A stretch of 64,000 bases of DNA from the NCBI RefSeq assembly GCF_947242115.1, contig NC_074724.1, forward strand, positions 32,582,505 through 32,646,504, read 5' to 3'. A program made the translations under genes and the position numbers. Positions 1-11,320 of this stretch are shown in pieces. The notes beneath the pieces are model-generated. The model was not told where the DNA came from and made no database searches. It saw nothing but the letters and a program-made list of their open reading frames with translations. This DNA comes from Biomphalaria glabrata. Its lineage: Eukaryota; Mollusca; Gastropoda; Planorbidae. Positions within the stretch are counted from its first letter, which is position 1, and each line of letters starts with the position of its first letter.

Positions 1-68
1 ATTATGAATATGCACCAAACTTCGTTTATTATAAAGACAAGGCGTGTTAATAACTTAATATAAATAGA

Positions 69-793
69 GATGAAACTTTACATCATAAATGCGCTTTACA
101 TACAGAGCAGCAATGGCTGGCACTTTTTTCAATTTGTCTTGACCTTTGAGTAAGTTAGTTAACATGTTAAAATGCTACATTCCTTGACTACGTCATGCTG
201 ACCAGACGTCTGTCTAGCTGTGCGGGTATATCTCCAGAGGTAGAGATGAACAACTCCCACCCCCTTTTATTTGTTTAGTCCATCACATTGAGTTTTTTAT
301 GGGTGCGTAATCACAAGTTAAATACGATGGACGTAGGTTTAATGTCAGCGTATTGACACTCTCTAGTGGTCACACCTTTCGAGGGAACTGAGTTTGTTTA
401 CTTAGTAGTTAATCTTTATTAGGGGGGGGGGGCTGGACTACAAGAGCCACACCTCTAATGTAACCAGGTATATTTCTAGATGAACAACTCCCTTCCCCTT
501 TTATTTGTTTAGTCCATCACATTGAGTTCATTGATTGACAGGTGACCCCAAGTCAGATACGATGGACGTAAGCACTCTCTAGAGGTCACACGAGGGAACT
601 AGGTTTGTTATTGGGGGGGGGGGGATGGACTAGACTTTACATTATAAATTCGTATTACATACGTAGCAGCGATGGCACATTTTAAAAGCTTGTCTTGACC
701 TTTGAGTGGTCTTGTAAACACGTAATATTCCTTAACTACGTCACGCTGATAATCTGTCTAGATGTGCGAGTATATCTCCAGAGGTAGAGATGT
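69..793. repeat. Two-part imperfect duplication, order A-B-B'-A'
   Basis: Block A (69-246) and A' (about 630-793) share the stretches 'cttgacctttgagt' and 'tatatctccagaggtagaga'. Block B (246-430) and B' (479-625) share 'cttttatttgtttagtccat' followed by 'acgatggacgta'. Both pairs are in direct orientation but in a different order, so this is not a simple tandem array. It lies directly upstream of a hAT transposase frame and may be subterminal DNA of that element; this link is inference. I see no coding sequence here. Confidence 0.6.
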
Positions 794-861
794 TTACTTG
801 AAGAGAAATGTAAATTAGAGCGCTGAACTACAGGACACACCCCTACAAGTATTTTGTTAGA

Positions 862-887
862 CAAGCCACGGGTATAAAAGTGGCTTG
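862..887 (+). promoter_or_regulatory. TATA-like box inside an 8 bp inverted repeat
   Basis: TATAAAAG lies at 873-880, about 40 bp before the transposase start codon at 921. It is enclosed by a perfect inverted repeat, CAAGCCAC (862-869) and GTGGCTTG (880-887). Position and composition fit a core promoter for the transposon gene, and the palindrome could be a binding site. No transcript evidence is available. Confidence 0.4.
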
Positions 888-920
888 CAAGGGAATTTAG
901 TAAATTAAATAGTAATAATA

Positions 921-1661
921 ATGGCTGATAAAAAGTCATCACTTATATGGCGTTACTTTAATGTCAAAACAATGGACAACTCTAAAGCAGTTTGCAATGC
1001 TTGTAAAATAGTAATGTCACGTGGTAAACCAGGCAAACCTAAAGACTTCTCAACCACCACTATGATTAGTCATCTACGCTCGAAACACCCAGACTTATTC
1101 AACGAAATGACAGCATTGAAATCAGCATCAAGTAATATCACTGCCTGTGCCAGTACGTCTACGAGCTCCAGTGATTCGTCAAGCCTCACACACAAGCAGC
1201 AACCAGGGATTAAAGAGGTCTTAGACTAAGCTAAATTGTGGGATATTAATAGTGATAATGCTAAACGCATTCACTTGGCCATAGCAAAGATGATTGCAAC
1301 TGACATGGAACCTTACCAAGTAGTTGAGAAGCCTGGATTTATTGGACTTTTAAAAGTACTGGAGAAAAGATACACTGTGCCTAGTTGCAAATATTTTACA
1401 GAACGTGTTATTCCAGATATCTACGACAATATTTCCTCAAAGCTTCGTGAAATGCTATCTGATGCTAAAAGCATCGTTTTCTCAACGGTCACTTGGACAG
1501 CTGATAATACCACCGAATCATATTTTGGTTTAACTGCCCATTGGTTGAATGAGTCATTTGACCGAAGCAGCTATGTTTTGCATTGTACAAAATTTAATGG
1601 CCAGCATACGGCTGCAAATTTGCTGTACTTAAGATATTTACTAAGCCATTATCTGTATTAG
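921..1661 (+). pseudogene. BED-zinc-finger hAT transposase, N-terminal part, broken
   Basis: The frame opens with ATG at 921. Residues about 8-55 form a BED zinc finger: 'CNAC' near residue 34, then a His pair in 'HLRSKH' near residue 53. After a Ser/Thr-rich linker one in-frame TAA (1227-1229) interrupts the frame. The same frame then reopens and runs to 1661 with segments typical of hAT/ZBED transposases ('KRYTVPSCKYF', then 'TWTADNTTESYFGLTAHW', the start of the RNase-H-like fold). Full-length relatives are roughly 600-700 residues, so the C-terminal catalytic and dimerisation parts are missing here. A TATA-like box precedes the start. This is a dead DNA transposon and not a host gene. Confidence 0.85.
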
Positions 1662-2080
1662 ATACAAACCAGAAGCGGTTTGTGGCCTTTAAAACACGAG
1701 CCTAATGACAAATTGATGGTGTCAAATACATGAACACAAACATCTACCCACTATACAACTTAGATTGTACTTAAGAAAGATTTACGCTATAAAACCAAGA
1801 GTGAAATTTACCTTTGAAAGATTTACATTAGTTACATATATGTTTATATATTCTGCATGAGTTATCCCACATTCTACTTTACAATACATACGCACACACC
1901 ATCTCATGTTACAAAGATTAGTTTATGATAAGCATATCTGTAAAAAAAATGCTGTTCATTTTAATTTATCAATCAGTGATAGAGTTTAAAGAAAGAAAGT
2001 AAATAACAAAATAATATGAATATAGGTATGATATATAGAAGATTTGCGAAAAATTCAGTAAAACGAGCTGTTTGAGTCAT

Positions 2081-2177
2081 GTAGGTATCCGGCTCCGGCT
2101 CCGGCCGAATATCTAATTGTACTATCCGGTTATATCCGGCTCCGGCCGGATATCAAAAAGTACTATCCGGTGCACCC

Positions 2178-2180
<3 letters not shown>
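2081..2180. mobile_element. hAT 3' terminal region with subterminal repeats
   Basis: The motif 'tatccggctccggc' or shorter forms of it occur several times in 100 bp, in both orientations, and the block ends in CCGGTGCACCCCTA (2167-2180). Read in reverse this is TAGGGGTGCACC, a typical hAT-type end, and GC-rich repeats beside the end are typical transposase-binding sites. It is probably the 3' end of the transposase-bearing element that starts upstream. No matching 5' end was found in the first 900 bases. Confidence 0.55.

Positions 2181-2225
<45 letters not shown>
2181..2225. repeat. (AT)n microsatellite
   Basis: An uninterrupted AT dinucleotide run directly follows the hAT end, so the element may have inserted into it. 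Confidence 0.9.
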
Positions 2226-2230
<5 letters not shown>

Positions 2231-2299
2231 GTGCGCCCGCCCCTTCCCCCCAATTTTGTTTTATGCGGGCCTCGATAGAAAAAGGTTGGCCACCCCTGT
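2226..2299. mobile_element. Possible hAT end, CAGGGGTGGCCAACC type
   Basis: The minus strand at 2285-2299 reads CAGGGGTGGCCAACC, a form seen at the ends of many hAT elements. No partner end was found, so this may be a solo or truncated end. Confidence 0.3.
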
Positions 2300-2689
2300 T
2301 ACATAACAAATGTTGGTATAATGATCTAATTAGTAGTATTTTTTTTTTAATGTAAACAAATTTAGAAGAGGGGACTTGAAAGTGTCCATTAAATTGGACC
2401 CACCATTCTAAGGCAGATGATTATATCATTATGGAAATCCTCAGGCGTTATCCTCTTTGGGGAGGAACTATTATTAAACTTTATTCGAGGCTCATGCAAA
2501 CATTGCTGTCTAATAATTAATGAAGCCTTCTATTTTAGTATTTAAATCAGTGACACGGCGTCTTATCAGATACTATTGGCAACTTTCAAAATCTCTTTGG
2601 CTCTGAACATCGAATCCATCGGTCACTGAATTCTCTCTTGGACCCTACACCATATTGTATATATATATTTTTTTCCGTTATACCATGTT

Positions 2690-2860
2690 ATTTGATTTGT
2701 TATATGAACTCATTTAGTCTGCCTGTCTGTCCGGTAAAAAGTTTGTACACGTTATTTTTCACACACCATTCACGGATCAAGTTCAAGCTTTGCACATTTA
2801 TTCATTGGCATATGCATGACATTAATTAATAAAAAAAGCCAATTAGTCAATTAATTAGTG
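2690..2860. repeat. Dispersed AT-rich repeat, copy 1
   Basis: Contains 'gtttgtacacgttatttttc', then 'cggatcaagtt', 'gcacatttattcatt' and a tail rich in 'ccaattagtcaattaatta'. The same order of motifs recurs at 2945-3075 and 50680-50850, so this is an interspersed repeat, perhaps a MITE. No ends were defined. Confidence 0.6.
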
Positions 2861-2944
2861 GTAATTATTTTTTTAGATACTAACATGGAAAATTAATCCT
2901 TTAGTATTCACTGATAAATAGATATGGTTTTGTTCCCTTAGATA

Positions 2945-3075
2945 ATTGTAGGCCTACACGTTATTTCTCCTTCACCCATTCTAAGATCAAGTTGAAATCT
3001 TACACAATTATTTACAGTACCTATTAAAGATCAATTAAAAGTTAACAATTAACCAATTAGGCAATTGATTATAGG
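2945..3075. repeat. Dispersed AT-rich repeat, copy 2
   Basis: Shares 'tacacgttatttctcc', 'agatcaagttgaaa' and 'aaccaattaggcaattgatt' with the copies at 2690 and 50680, in the same orientation. Confidence 0.55.
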
Positions 3076-3350
3076 TGCTTTGTTATTATGTCTGATATAA
3101 GGGAAATAACTTCTACATTATTGAGAGATATTGTTGTAAGTGCGATTTTTTTTTCATAATTTTTTTTTTATATTTCTTGTTTATGCTGTTGTCTCTCATG
3201 CGTTAATTTTGTATTGAGCCAGCTTGCACTGCATGGCATCAGTAACTCAAGTTCTTTTAAGAGGCCTTCACTTTAAAGAAAGTTTACTAATTGGTTGGGG
3301 ATGACAATGAAAGGGGCAGACTCATTGAATTTTATGGAGTGATGATTTAG

Positions 3351-3519
3351 AAAGTCAGAAGCGTCGCTAGGGTTGGTGTCGCCGGAAACGTTTAGCTATC
3401 GGTGTCTTCATTTCACTTTTTAAAATATTTTTTTTTTGTTTTGACATTTTTTTTCTTTGGGGTCAACTCCTGAGGGGTATAAGATCCGCACCTCTTGCAT
3501 GTCTCAAGTGACGCCACTG
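3351..3519. mobile_element. Small MITE with CAGTGGCGTC-type ends
   Basis: The right end reads GTGACGCCACTG, and the left end (CAGAAGCGTCGCTAGGGTTG) is a decayed version of its inverse, CAGTGGCGTC. A very similar left end occurs at 32373. No convincing target duplication is visible, so the element is old or its left end is misplaced. Confidence 0.4.
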
Positions 3520-3639
3520 GAGAGAGGAACGACAGCAAAAATTGAAAACATAATTTTTTTAATGCTCTCGGTTTAATATTTCAACATGCATCATACCGTT
3601 TAAATTCAAAACTTCTAAGACCTTTCTATGGCCATGATC

Positions 3640-3910
3640 TATCTACAGCTTCCATCTTCAGTCGCGAAGCGACTATGGATCATCTCGGTGAGATGAATGC
3701 CTGGGCATTAGCTGTGGTCGGAACGATGTCGCCAACACATCAGTTCCCCCCTTTCCACGCAGCTGATGTATCCAAAGGAACGGCAGTGCCGATACAGTTT
3801 GGTGTCAGCGGCGTCGCAGGTTCTGCCAGAGTGTGACATTGGGTGCTGCAAACTGCCTAAGGGTCGCCAGCTCCTGATTTTTCCTCAGGGTTGACTCCCG
3901 AAGCCTTTCC
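3640..3910 (-). mobile_element. LINE 3'-end fragment
   Basis: Read on the minus strand the block contains 'tttggatacatcagctgcgt', 'gacatcgttccgaccacagc' and 'tagtcgcttcgcgactgaag'. Part of it recurs in inverse orientation at 57300-57400. From memory this resembles a 3' untranslated end of molluscan LINEs; the clade is not assigned. No usable reading frame is present. Confidence 0.45.
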
Positions 3911-4140
3911 CATGATTGGGTATAGCTGCAAGGCAACAGAGGTTTGAATTCAGAGTTTTCCTTCTTTTAGGTGGGTAGCCAGCCATGGCTAACGAGCTCC
4001 TCCTGCCCGAAGCTTACTGGTTAAGGCGCCAGTTACTCGCCTTTGCCCCTTCTCCTGTTAGTGAGAACAGTTCCGCCGGACTCAATATCTGAGCCACACG
4101 TGAATGCCAGGAGTTGGACTGGTTGTCAGAGGCTATTCGA
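3900..4140. repeat. Dispersed repeat shared with 49745-49975
   Basis: Shares 'gtttgaattcagagttt', 'ctcctgttagtga' followed by 'aacagttccgc', and 'caatatctgaacc'-like stretches in the same order with 49745-49975. Family unknown. Confidence 0.6.
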
Positions 4141-4244
4141 GACGCATGCCTTTTGGAAGCATTTTATAGGTAGTGGAGTGCTTATATCCATTACCACTTC
4201 CGGCAATGACAACCTTGCGGAACCTATGGCCATGATAAGCAGTA

Positions 4245-4552
4245 GAAAAGAGACAAGGGTATCGTCAGTGGACTGGTCAGTAGAAAGAGACAAGGGTATC
4301 GTCAATGGACTGGTCAGTAGAAAGAGACAAGGGTATCGTCAGTGGACTGGTCAGTAGAAAAGAGACAAGGGTATCGTCAGTGGACTGGTCAGTAGAAAAG
4401 AGACAAGGGTATCGTCAGTGGACTGGTCAGTAGAAAGAGACAAGAGTATCGTCAGTGGACTGGTCAGTAGAAAGAGACAAGGGTATCGTCAGTGGACTGG
4501 TCAGTAGAAAGAGACAAGGGTATCGTCAGTGGACTGGTCAGTAGAAAGCTGA
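4245..4552. repeat. Minisatellite, 37-38 bp unit, about 8 copies
   Basis: The unit is 'cagtagaaagagacaagggt' followed by 'atcgtcagtggactggt'. Copies differ mainly by one extra A in the 'gaaaga' run. The short open frames across it are by-products of the repeat. Confidence 0.95.
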
Positions 4553-5979
4553 AAGATCAGAAGATCCAGACATAATTCGTGGTGTTGTCATGGAAACCAC
4601 GTGGTGCGATATCGTTGAAGGTCTTTTCGTATTTCACGAAGGAACTAGCCGTAGAGAGGCAACTGGAGCTTTGGAACTCCTTTGTAGTAGCGACACATTT
4701 GCGACAAAGTCGGCACCTGCGGACTGTGTGGACCGGAAATAACGAAAGCCCCCCAAGACTTAATGTTGTTGTTTTTTCGTGATCTCATTCATAATAAAAA
4801 ATAAAAATTTTCATCCACATCTTCATCTACTCTAATTCCCTTTCCTCTACTTATTGCCCTAGGTTTACATAAATAGCTTGAAAAGAAGAACTACACAATT
4901 ATTGTTAAAGGGAAAATGAACAAGAAAAAAGATAAAAAATACGTTTTAACAAGAAAAGCATTAATTAAAACAGACCACGGGCTCCTATACATTTCTCCCA
5001 GTGTAGTAATGTATAAGTATTCAAGTAATATGGATTTTGAGCGCAGTGTATATTTCATTGGATTAATTGAATGTGTGGTAGAATGTATCATTTATGATGG
5101 CTGAAGTTGCCAATATCTTTTGTGGATTATTTTATGTAATAAAACCATGTCTGCTAACATCCTGAGTCTATTAATGATTATGCACGTCGTTGTCAGAGAG
5201 CTCAGTACGTTAGTACGCTTACGCACCAGCAAATCTAGTGCGTGCGTGAAAGTATTTAATTAAGAAGACAAGAACACTATAGTAGTACCAGAAGAAGTAT
5301 CTACATCACACAAGAAGCAAACAGGTACAGGACCACATAAAGCCCGTTGCATCACACAGAGGCAGACTAATCCAGGCCGTTACAAGTATTAAGGCCGTGA
5401 CAATTATACAAATTAAAATATAATAAAATATTTTAATAAATTAATAAAAAATATTTGGTTCTAAGCGGGTATCGAACTAGGGAACGTACGCCGTAAACGA
5501 AACGGACAGCTGGTGATGCATAGGTTTGGGATTATTTATTGATATTATCATTATATAGACATCTAGATCTAACACAAGACTCTAGGCTTAGACTTCTGAC
5601 TTAGAACTCTTCTGGTCTAGATTTAGATCTACTTCTAGATTTAGAATCCAGATGTACTCTATTTTAGATTGAAGTACAAAAATATGAGTAAAGCTGAGAT
5701 GTACTTAAAATAAACTTGAAGCAAACTATAAATTCATTCACTTGTAGCATAATCGGTACACTATTGACGACTACGCCATGTTTTTTTTTAGTTTGTTTAC
5801 TTATTGAATAATTCCAATAAGTCTTTAAAATTTAGATTTCCAAGACGGACAATACTTTATAATAGGCTACTCTTTAATCAATGCCTTACATTCGGAAATA
5901 TCCGAACGCGACATTCCTTTCAAGAACTAGATAGTCCTTTCAAAACCGATTTTGGATCGAGACTTTGATGTAGTCTCTA
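4553..5979. other. Non-coding stretch, no gene seen
   Basis: AT-rich sequence with only short chance frames. A minus-strand motif near 5465-5490 resembles a tRNA B box ('agttcgataccc') but has no convincing tRNA fold around it. Confidence 0.5.
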
Positions 5980-6150
5980 GCCAAATTTACATTTTTTTTT
6001 TACTTTGAAAAATTATAACGGTCAAACTAGAGCTTTCTCCCTGTAACCAACGCGCTAGTAATTCTTTTCTCAGCGATATACATCAACTGTTAATATATAG
6101 ATCAGGTTCCATGAAATTCTGACTTGAATAGAGGTTTTTGTAAAATATTA
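5980..6150. repeat. 3' flank of receptor 1, duplicated at 33485-33735
   Basis: The stretch just downstream (minus sense) of the first receptor shares 'tagccaaattt', 'aaattataacggtcaaacta', 'gctagtaattcttttc' and 'gatatacatcaactgt' with 33485-33735, in the same orientation. It may be receptor-cluster DNA copied along with a gene, or a dispersed repeat. Confidence 0.55.
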
Positions 6151-6152
6151 AT

Positions 6153-7298
6153 CTAATGATTTTTATTAAGCCGTTTCCTTAAAATGCCAATGGAGACAAT
6201 TAATTTTAAGCTGGATCTAAACTTAGAGCTCATGTAGATGAATATGAGAATCCCTGACGAAGAGTTGAAGAAGTCAAGAAAGAGAATTAAATACACAATC
6301 AGGCGAGCTATGTTGTTGTAGTATCTGAGAGTTGAGAATTCAGGCTCGAAGAACTGGACAAAGAAATTGGTCACTCTTGGTACCAGGACCAAAGCGTAGG
6401 TCAGAATGACCAATAGCAGCATTTTGACCACTTGTATATCTCGTTTAGAAAATTTTGAGTTGTTTTTTGTTGCAGGCTTCGATAGTAACGGAGTATTGAT
6501 CAAGTGGCCTCTGAAGGCCGAAGATTTGTACAGAATATAGACGATGACCACAGTACTGCTAACCATAATGATCAAGCTAAGTAATGGATATAGGAAATTG
6601 AAATTCTTATAAAAGTCTATATACACCTGTCCATAGGTGTAGTAAAAATCGGAAAACTGATATTTCGCCTCTGGCTGGTCAAACGTTGACGCCTTGATCC
6701 ACTTTACTTCTAGAAAAAATAAAGAAGGAAACAGGGTCGCCAGCACAATGGCCGAAAGAGCAATGCAAGTTAGCTACGTATTATTAGGCGTCATCATAGA
6801 TTTGACTCGCAAAGGAAAACTGATGCAAAGGCATCTCTCCATGGCGACGTAGGCTCCTATAACGTAAGCGATGTTCGTGGCGATGTTCTGCAAGGAGTTG
6901 ATGTTCGGGTAGGTAGCATTCTGCCAGGATCTGCCCAGGGGCGGCGACAGAAGAGACAAAGGCCCGTAGAACCTGTGGATGAAACCGCACAGCACGCGAA
7001 CGAGATCCCAGAAGGCGATGGTCGTCATGGTGATATTGATCGTGTCCTTGAACCCCATGGTCTTGAAGACGACGATGGTGAGAGTGTTGCCGAAGATTCC
7101 CAAGAAGGCGATTACCAGGGAGAACCAGGTATCGACTATGGCAGTGAATGTCCATAAAACTTCATCCGAAACCAGAGCTTGATCAAACTTCGTATTAACT
7201 GAAGCTGTATTCACCAAGTAAATGTCATTGCCGCAATGCAATGTGACATTACTGGATGTCACATTCCTGGATGTCACATTACTGCATATGGCATTCAT
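6153..7298 (-). pseudogene. Gastropod chemosensory-type GPCR with one in-frame TAG (receptor 1)
   Basis: Single-exon seven-transmembrane receptor of 381 codons if read through. The start ATG is 7298-7296. The N-terminus holds three N-x-T sequons from an 18 bp repeat ('SNVTSRNVTSSNVT'). TM1 has 'FGN', TM2 has 'FWDLVRVLCG', the TM3 end carries 'ERC' in place of DRY, and TM7 is followed by the family signature 'MSSKFRS'. Roughly three quarters of residues match receptor 2 over the N-terminal half, by eye. Codon 175 (6776-6774) is TAG where receptor 2 has Trp 164, at the usual TM4 tryptophan position. All downstream sequence stays open and conserved in the same frame. It also has Phe where the other two receptors have Cys in 'HRCY'. 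It may be a fresh pseudogene, a null allele, an assembly error, or a transcript recoded by editing. Confidence 0.88.
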
Positions 7299-8689
7299 TG
7301 TGATTTTTTAGTGGATTCTTGGTTTTTTAATGAATTAATGAAATTGATTAAAGAGTCTCTCTCTACCTGGAAACCAGAGAAACTTCATTAACATTTCAAC
7401 ATTATGGTTGGTATGGTATCTATGTTCGGCCATAATCTTCCTCTCTTCTCTCTTTCTATTTTTATTTATCTGTATGATTATCTACCTACCTACCACCTAA
7501 CTCTCTCTCTCTGTCTCTCTCAACATGTATATAATCATGTGAGTAGTGCTCTATACAATTTGAAAATATGAATAATAAAATATAACCCGTGTGCAACATC
7601 TCCCATGGTAATGAACTTTAACAACATCAGAAAGTGATGAAATATTGATTCTTCAAATTGAAAACAAAAATTAGCATATAAAATGTAGAGATATTTAGTA
7701 AAAGACAAAGAATTGCATCATTTCTATAAAAAGACATTGAAGACCAATCAAACTACACATTTTACCAAATAAAGAATGCATAAGTTATTGATAGACATTT
7801 ATACATATTTCATTAATATACCATCGATAAATCTCTTTTCATCGATTTTCCCCCTTCCTTTCAAAATAATATTTTAATTATACAGTCATAGAGAACTTAG
7901 AGTTTCAAAGCAACACAATGAATTCTACTGCCGTAATTTCAGATACCACAATACTGCGAATGTATTATAATTAAAAAGTAACAACAAAGTGACTAAACGA
8001 ATATAAAGAAAGAGTAAGTTACTCTGTAATTTTTTATCGTCTGCTGCCAGGATTCAAATCAAATAATTGTTACCTCCCATTATGTCAATGCCTCTGAAAG
8101 CAACAGTTCATTATTGTATGTTTCTGTGTTTAGTCAAAACAAAAAAAGAATGGTCTGGCTAACAGTTTATGACGATAATTGAGTGTCTGTATGTGTGCGC
8201 GCGTGGGTGTGTGTGTGTGTAGGAACATTGTCTCTAAGCAAGATCGCGATGTTTATGGGAAGCTCCCTTCAATGTCAAGGTCAACAATATCCTCGGACGT
8301 CTGCACATAATTGGATTGAAGGAAATTTCAACATGGTTTAAAGTGAGCAGCAAGAGTAGTCCGGGCTTCCAGATTCTTAAAGCAGTTGACTAAATCAGGC
8401 TCATTTTTAGCGGCCCCCGAAACGGGAAAAGACGCTTATTAGTTTTGTGTGGCCTGTCTGTCCGTCCGTCCGTCCGTCCATGTCTTGCCACATCCAGGAC
8501 AAGCATAACAATTGTCCGCCTTCTACGTCTGCTGATTTTCTTTTGGTCTCAATTCCGCCGAACTCTCGCCTGGAGGAGTCAAAACACCACGATTACCAGA
8601 TTCATTTGAAAGCGATGCGTCATTTAATACTATGCTTCCTAATATGGTCTAACACGTTAAAAGGCTGTCCATTTAAGGTGATCCTTGGG
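7299..8689. other. Intergenic, AT-rich with simple repeats
   Basis: Contains a short CT-rich run near 7500, a (GT)n run at about 8205-8220 and a (GTCC)n run at about 8455-8480. No gene is supported; this would hold the upstream region of receptor 1, but no promoter motif stands out. Confidence 0.5.
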
Positions 8690-9060
8690 GGCTGAGAAGG
8701 TTTTATTAGGATATTCCTGGAATATGACTTCTGTTTTCCCGAGGTTTATAGACAAACCGAGAGAGGTGGCAGCGCATGCAAATTTGTTGACCGCGTTCTG
8801 GAGATCTTGTTCACTGTTAGCAAGCAGGGCGCAATAATCGGTATAGTGAAGCTCTGTTATGACAATTTCTTTTGTTTTTGTCGAAGATTGAATACATCGC
8901 TGTCTGAACGAAACCTGACATAGATACCTTCGTGCAATCGCTGCCTCATTTGGCCCAGCATTATACCAAAGAAGATAGTGACTAGAGTAGGGGCAAGTAC
9001 ACAGCCCTGCTTCACGTCATTTTCTATCAGGAAGGTGACCATTGTGCCTACTTAAGCCAT
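8690..9060 (-). mobile_element. LINE reverse-transcriptase fragment
   Basis: The minus strand encodes 'DVKQGCVLAPTL' (RT block before the catalytic motif) and then, in another frame, 'YTDYCALLANSEQDLQNAVN', a decayed YxDD region, followed by 'LGLSINLGKTEV'. The order matches the RT core of LINE B at 40350-42990. Both ends are truncated and the frame is broken at least once. Confidence 0.75.
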
Positions 9061-9239
9061 TTTTTTTTCACATCAAACTGCTGGAGAATGGATATAAACG
9101 TAGGTGGGTATCCGAGCCTGACCAAAATTATCAATAATATAAATTCAAACATTGAAACCATATATTGATATACCTTATCAAGATAAAAAATAATATTATT
9201 ATAAATTGTATTATATAACTCTCTCATCTTCTTATCTTA

Positions 9240-9760
9240 TATGATACAGACGTTACTTAAAAAAAGAAGATGATTACGTCCTACGCGTCATGCATTAAGT
9301 CATGCATATTAACCAATGACCTAAATTCTGCCAAGTCACTGATCTTCCTGGCTAGCTCAGGCAACCCATTCCATGGTCTAATAGCACTAGGGAAGAAGGA
9401 GCATTTGTACAAATTTGTCCTAGCATATGGAACGAGTAGCGCGTCTTTATCTTTGTGTCTGAGTATTTTATTAAATTTTGTTTTTGTATTTGAAGATTAT
9501 GGTTCAGTGTTTTATTTATAAATGCTACTTTACTTTTAAGTCTTCTATCCTAAAGGCCTTCTAAATTTTGTGATTTTACTAAAGGTGTTACTCTAGTCAA
9601 ATTGTGAGTATTCGTTTGTTATGAATCTCACTGCTCTATTTTGTGTCTGTTCCAGTTTCTTAATGTTTTCTTGAGTTGAGGGGTCCCAAACAGAGGGTGC
9701 ATATTCCATTACTGGTCTAACCAAGGTTTAAATAACATTTTAGTTTTAAGTTCTTATTTG
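9240..9760 (-). mobile_element. Jockey/CR1-like LINE 3' end, copy 1
   Basis: On the minus strand broken frames give 'LVRPVMEYAPSVWDPSTQ', 'QNRAVRFITNEYS' and 'LNHNLQIQKQNLIKYS', the C-terminal end of a jockey/CR1-type reverse transcriptase protein. Related tails lie at 24780, 29535 and 36725. The tail ends in 'atataagataag'-like repeats. Confidence 0.75.
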
Positions 9761-9869
9761 TTCTTAACCAAACGTAATGTAGGCTCAAGCCTCTATGATA
9801 ACATGTTGACATGGACACAACAGTTGAACAGACAAACTAAAAGACAAAAATATTAAATTAATTTTGGTA

Positions 9870-9990
9870 AATGTGTTGTTTGTCAACAAATGGAGGAACT
9901 CCTCTGTAATGTAGAGAGACAAAAGCTCAGCTGGTTTGGTCATATTGCTAGACATCTCACTGACATGATCAATAATCATCACTCAAAATA
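9870..9990 (+). mobile_element. LINE C-terminal fragment ('RQKLSWFGHIARH')
   Basis: A short piece of the LINE family whose C-terminus reads 'KLxWFGHIxR'. Longer pieces lie at 23945, 29365, 52230, 54395 and 63572 (minus). Confidence 0.5.
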
Positions 9991-11307
9991 CAGCAGTAAT
10001 TAAACTACAAAGAAAGATAGATGAACAATATATTACTATTTATAGGCCTAGCTCATGATTTTATGTGATGTATATATGTTCAGAAAAAAAAATTTTTTTT
10101 TTTCGGTTATCGAAGTACGGATTTTCATTTATTAAAAAACAAAAGTAAGCCCTGTTTGAGAATTTGAACCCAGAACCTTTGGTTTTGAAAGCCGGTACTC
10201 GAAGTACATACTACAAATATTTGAAATCACGGTAACATAAAAACACTAGATTAATTTTGTATTCGAAAGCTAATATTTTTTTGGCACTGTTTTACAAATA
10301 TTTCTTCAAAATGTTGGAATAAATTTAAATTCAAACATTATACATGATTTAAAACTGTTAAGTTCAAAAAGGAAAAAATATTTTAGAGGTTGACCTCTAA
10401 AATTATAAATTTAGTAACACTTATATAAATTTAAAATTGATAGCATCTTTTTCCAAAAGTTAACTGCCTTTGACGAATGACTGTTCGGTATATTATTTAC
10501 ATAATACAAAGACATAGGGAACTCTTTTGACATTTTATTAACAAAATTTTGCATTATTTGCCGTGCAAATACATTGTTTCTAAAATAAGTATTGAAAATG
10601 ACATATTAATATCATTATTTTATAATTTTAGATTATAACATTTCTAAAAAACAATTTATATGTAATTTATCTCTTGAAAATGAAATTACATAGTGTAAAT
10701 TTCTAATTTAAAAACAATATTTAATTTATTATTTTGGTTATATGAGGAGAATAAAAGTAGGCCTACCATTATTGTGTGGTATATTACTGAACGAAATCGA
10801 TTGTTTATTATTTAAATATCCCCCCCCCCCCAAAAAAAAAAAAAAAAAAAAAAAAAACATCACACCAAGAATTGAGGCGATTTACTATTGGAACATCCAC
10901 TTCGAGTCCTTCAAACATACTTTGGTTAATAAAAGGAATCTTGTAGACTGGCCAATATTTAGTTTATCTAAGTTTAACCCAACTTTAAAATTAACTTATA
11001 TAAGATGTCTACAGAAGTTCTGCTAGAATGCACTCACTCTTAGTGTCGTATTAAGATGCTTATAGCTCATTAATTAAGCTAGGCAGGGCATGGGGGCGAA
11101 AGGCAATTAATTTTGAAAGATGAAAGTTGATAGGAGGAACAAAAGTGACTTTCTTAAATGCTTTCAAAGACTAGCTTAGGCGCCATCTTGCGTAAACTGA
11201 CAAAAAAAATAGAGCAAAATGGATGCAAGCAGATTGTGGCATGACAGTTGGAGATTTCTTCAAAATTTACCTCGCCCTATGGAAGAGCAGAAGTGCCCAT
11301 CTTGATT
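9991..11307. other. Intergenic, very AT-rich
   Basis: No gene supported. A C-run followed by a long A-run sits at about 10820-10857. Confidence 0.5.
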
Positions 11308-11320
11308 CTGTGAGCATAAT

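Noticed and set aside
5455-5515. tRNA gene on the minus strand
   Set aside because: A B-box-like motif is present, but I cannot pair an acceptor stem or find a proper A box.
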